Shown: positions 62,019-64,000 of the stretch, one piece after another
How the letters are laid out: the number at the start of each line of letters is the position of its first letter
How positions within the stretch are numbered: the stretch's first letter is position 1
From: Tranquillimonas rosea
Lineage (GTDB): Bacteria > Pseudomonadota > Alphaproteobacteria > Rhodobacterales > Rhodobacteraceae
Assembly (NCBI RefSeq): GCF_900111315.1
Contig: NZ_FOGU01000006.1
Span: 62,001 to 126,000, forward strand
Length of the DNA stretch: 64,000 nt
Direction of reading: 5' to 3'
Notes under the pieces: generated by a model
Database searches by the model: none
What the model saw: the letters and a program-made list of their open reading frames with translations, nothing else
Told to the model about the DNA's origin: nothing
Program-made: the position numbers and the translations under genes

Positions 62019-62240
62019 TCAGGTGCGGCCGTAGGCCGCTTCCAGCGCGATGCCGCGGACCTGCGAGCGGCCGATCCCCAGATCCGCGAGTTCGCGGGTC
62101 GTCAGGGATTGCAGCTCGGTCAGCGTGCGGCGATACAGGCGCCAGCGCGTCCAGCGCTCCTGCAGGTTGTCCATGATGCCGCCGGCCGACCCGGTCAGGG
62201 TGGCGTCGTAGCGGCGGGTCTGAGGGTCGGCATACGCCAT
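62019..62240 (-). CDS. DUF1127 small protein (CcaF1-like)
   Basis: 73 residues: MAYADPQTRRYD then a variable segment and the DUF1127 core RWRLYRRTLTELQSLTTRELADLGIGRSQVRGIALEAAYG. DUF1127 proteins are short, basic, helical proteins. In Rhodobacter sphaeroides the one encoded in front of the CcsR RNAs (CcaF1) binds RNA and affects small RNA maturation. The same gene order is seen here. The ATG at 62240 has AAGGGG 8 bases upstream; an in-frame ATG 141 bases earlier adds a sequence not seen in the family. Confidence 0.88.
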   Translation of the reverse strand: MAYADPQTRRYDATLTGSAGGIMDNLQERWTRWRLYRRTLTELQSLTTRELADLGIGRSQVRGIALEAAYGRT

Positions 62241-62315
62241 AGTGGAACCCCTTTCTGTATACTTGCTGCGGTGCAGTATGTTTTTTCTGCGCCGCGCTGC
62301 GTTAGCGTTGTCAGT

Positions 62316-62343
62316 AAAATAAGCCACTGACCTCGCTTCGCAA
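62316..62343 (-). promoter_or_regulatory. Possible promoter of the DUF1127-stem-loop transcript
   Basis: On the minus strand TTGCGA, a 16-base spacer and TATTTT precede the DUF1127 gene by about 75 bases. The counterpart in Rhodobacter uses heat-shock sigma factors RpoHI/RpoHII; this match is loose and could serve either class. Confidence 0.3.
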
Positions 62344-62358
62344 CTGCGGAACTTCTCA

Positions 62359-62375
62359 ATGCTGCCATGCAGCAT
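62359..62375. promoter_or_regulatory. Inverted repeat ATGCTGC-CAT-GCAGCAT
   Basis: A perfect 7-base inverted repeat with a 3-base centre lies between the divergent DUF1127 and mrp genes, about 15 bases upstream of the DUF1127 promoter candidate. It could be an operator for either gene. No regulator is identified. Confidence 0.4.
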
Positions 62376-62501
62376 CTGCATGGGGACTGAGTGCGATTTG
62401 CATGCAATGCGCCTGAAAATTGCGCACGGGGCGGGCGCAGCTTGTTGTCGACGCTACGTCATGTTTCCTATGTCCCGATTGTTAGGCAAGGGACCGACGC
62501 C

Positions 62502-63608
62502 ATGAGTGCGACCCGCGACGACATTCTCGAAACGCTGCGCGACATTTCCCTTCCGGACGGAGGGACCCTGGTGTCGCGCGACATGGTGCGCGCGCTGTCG
62601 GTCGACGGCGGTGCCGTGCGCTTCGTGATCGAGGCCCCCGATGCCGAGGTCGCCAAGACCCTCGGCGAGGTCCGCGAGTCGGCCGAGCGCGCGGTGCGGG
62701 CGCTGGAGGGGGTCGAGTCAGTTTCCGTCGTGCTGACCGCGCACGGGCCGGCGGACAAGTCGGCGCCGCAGCCCCAGCGCGAAGAACCGAAGGGCGAGGC
62801 GCCGTCGCTCAAGGTGGGGCGTCATCCCACGTCCCAGAACAGCGGGCCGCAGAAGGTGAGCGGCGTCGACCGCATCATCGCGGTGGCCTCCGGCAAGGGC
62901 GGTGTCGGCAAATCGACCCTCTCGGCGAATCTTGCGGTGGCGCTCGCGCGGCAGGGCCGGCGAGTCGGATTGCTCGATGCCGACATCTATGGCCCGAGCC
63001 AGCCACGCATGATGGGTGTCAGCGAGCGTCCGGCCTCGCCGGACGGCAAGACGATCATCCCGCTCAAGGCGCATGGCGTGACGGTGATGTCGATCGGCCT
63101 GATGGTCGAGCAGGACAAGGCCGTCGTCTGGCGCGGGCCGATGCTGATGGGCGCGCTGCAGCAGATGCTGGGGCAGGTCCAGTGGGGCGAGCTGGACGTC
63201 CTGATCGTCGACCTGCCGCCGGGCACGGGCGACGTGCAGCTGACCCTTTGCCAGCGCACGGCCCTCACCGGGGCCCTGGTGGTGTCGACACCGCAGGACG
63301 TGGCCCTGCTCGACGCGCGCAAGGCGCTCAACATGTTCGAGACGCTCAATACCCGCGTGCTCGGGCTGGTCGAGAACATGTCGGTCTTCGTCTGCCCCCA
63401 TTGCGGCGGCGAGAGCCACATCTTCGGCAGCGGTGGCGTGAAGGCCGAGGCCGAAAAGATTGGCGTCCCGTTCCTGGGCGCCATGCCCTTGAGCCTTTCG
63501 GTTCGCGAATCCGGCGATGCCGGCGTTCCCGTCGCGGCGGGCGATGGGCCGGAGTCGGACGCTTATGCCGCGCTGGCCCTCCGCATGATCGATGGAGGCA
63601 TGGGCTGA
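62502..63608 (+). CDS. apbC: Iron-sulfur cluster carrier protein Mrp/ApbC
   Basis: 368 residues. The N-terminal MIP18/DUF59 domain (1-80) is followed by a linker and a P-loop domain with the deviant Walker [10 protein letters not shown] (131-139), [15 protein letters not shown] and [16 protein letters not shown]. The CPHC pair (298-301) binds a bridging [4Fe-4S] cluster between two subunits. It delivers Fe-S clusters to target proteins. AAGGGA is 8 bases before the ATG. Confidence 0.95.
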   Translation: MSATRDDILETLRDISLPDGGTLVSRDMVRALSVDGGAVRFVIEAPDAEVAKTLGEVRESAERAVRALEGVESVSVVLTAHGPADKSAPQPQREEPKGEAPSLKVGRHPTSQNSGPQKVSGVDRIIAVASGKGGVGKSTLSANLAVALARQGRRVGLLDADIYGPSQPRMMGVSERPASPDGKTIIPLKAHGVTVMSIGLMVEQDKAVVWRGPMLMGALQQMLGQVQWGELDVLIVDLPPGTGDVQLTLCQRTALTGALVVSTPQDVALLDARKALNMFETLNTRVLGLVENMSVFVCPHCGGESHIFGSGGVKAEAEKIGVPFLGAMPLSLSVRESGDAGVPVAAGDGPESDAYAALALRMIDGGMG

Positions 63609-64000
63609 CCAGACCCGTCGCGGGCGCCCATGGGATCGCATGGGCGCCGGTCATGGGACTTCATGGGAAATGACCCTCGAAATCGGCTGAGTCATGGAGA
63701 TCAGTGGGATCGCATGCATCGCGGTTCCATCACGGATGCGCGATTCGCCCGATTCCGTGGAATCTGCGTCGATTTCCGATCCTGTTTCTTGCCGCGAGTC
63801 CACTTAAAAGGCTGTGGGCCGGGTAAGTAGATCCGGGATGCGTGCTTTTCCGCAACAACTGAATATTGTGTTCGGGGGGTCTGAAAAGCAAGATATAGAC
63901 ACTTCTCAGAAATTTTAACGATATGTGCCAGAATCCGGCCCTCTACCAGTAGCGGTCGGCCGACGGGCGGGCCCTACCTGAGGGCAAAAGCGACCCGGTC
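63609..64000. other. Non-coding right end; no gene start seen
   Basis: Apart from the TGGGN boxes at 63631-63719, these 392 bases show no convincing reading frame on either strand. The stretch around 63840-63930 is AT-rich (for example GATATAGACAC and AATTTTAACGATATG) and could hold a promoter for a gene beyond the window. A GC-rich stretch follows to the end. Confidence 0.6.
63631..63719 (+). promoter_or_regulatory. Cluster of TGGGN boxes at 10-bp spacing (MraZ-type sites)
   Basis: TGGG starts at 63631 and 63641 (TGGGATCGCATGGGC), at 63654 and 63664 (TGGGACTTCATGGGA), and at 63705 within the 10-bp series 63695 (TGGA)-63705-63715 (TGCA). E. coli MraZ binds direct TGGGN repeats with 5-base spacers, exactly this geometry. 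In many bacteria these boxes precede mraZ and the dcw cell-division cluster, which would lie to the right of the window. Confidence 0.6.

Overview
The window is about 64 kb of a high-GC chromosome that looks like a member of the Rhodobacterales (Rhodobacter/Roseobacter group, Alphaproteobacteria). The reasons are the gene families and their order (ptsP next to lysC, EcsC, DUF1178, DUF1111-imelysin-DUF1513, TRAP transporters, a nasTS/nas operon), an alphaproteobacterial LexA box (GAAC-N7-GAAC), and a DUF1127 gene followed by CCTCCTCCC stem-loops, the arrangement known as CcsR in Rhodobacter. No insertion sequence, prophage or CRISPR array is visible. Nearly all of the sequence is coding, and many genes overlap by 4 bases (ATGA/GTGA), which indicates operons.

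Layout. 1-17.3 kb is housekeeping and metabolism: the end of an M16 peptidase, acetyltransferases, a secreted metallo-beta-lactamase-fold protein, an FAD-linked 2-hydroxyacid dehydrogenase, a GH13 alpha-glucosidase, apt, a small ribbon-helix-helix regulator with a divergent mini-gene, mtnP, a flavin reductase-like protein, EcsC, ptsP, lysC, DUF1178, Nudix, glutathione peroxidase, a histone-deacetylase-like protein, thpR and a threonine dehydratase-like enzyme. 17.3-23.7 kb is a nonulosonic (pseudaminic) acid locus: pseB-pseC-pseF, then a lower-GC insert (DUF218 protein, formyltransferase, KDO-transferase-like GT30 enzyme), then pseI. The usual acetyltransferase PseH and hydrolase PseG are not in the window.

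23.8-38.8 kb is a complete nitrate assimilation operon on the minus strand. nasT-nasS (sensor/antiterminator) comes first, then a leader with two ANTAR-type hairpins and a terminator, then nrtA-nrtB-nrtCD-(GAF protein)-nirB-nirD-nasA-(TrpD-like)-cysG. It covers uptake, reduction of nitrate to ammonium, siroheme synthesis for nirB and nitrate-responsive antitermination. 38.9-46.5 kb has tRNA-Cys, a diguanylate cyclase, a glycosyltransferase-like gene, the di-heme oxidoreductase/imelysin/DUF1513 iron-uptake-type operon and matB. 46.5-52.7 kb is a TRAP transporter (periplasmic receptor, enlarged small subunit, large subunit with a 330-residue soluble tail) and an AbrB-type membrane protein. 52.7-61.3 kb has two tandem tRNA-Gly genes, pyruvate carboxylase, a PAS protein, an FMN 2-hydroxyacid oxidase and a UvrD/PcrA helicase behind a LexA box.

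61.3-64 kb holds the most striking element. A DUF1127 gene on the minus strand is followed by an array of twelve stem-loops whose loops carry CCTCCTCCC (anti-Shine-Dalgarno-like), built largely from three tandem copies of a 152-159 bp unit. It looks like an enlarged version of the CcsR small RNA cluster of Rhodobacter. The window ends with mrp/apbC and a run of TGGGN boxes at 10-bp spacing, which suggests that mraZ and the cell division cluster lie just beyond the right edge.
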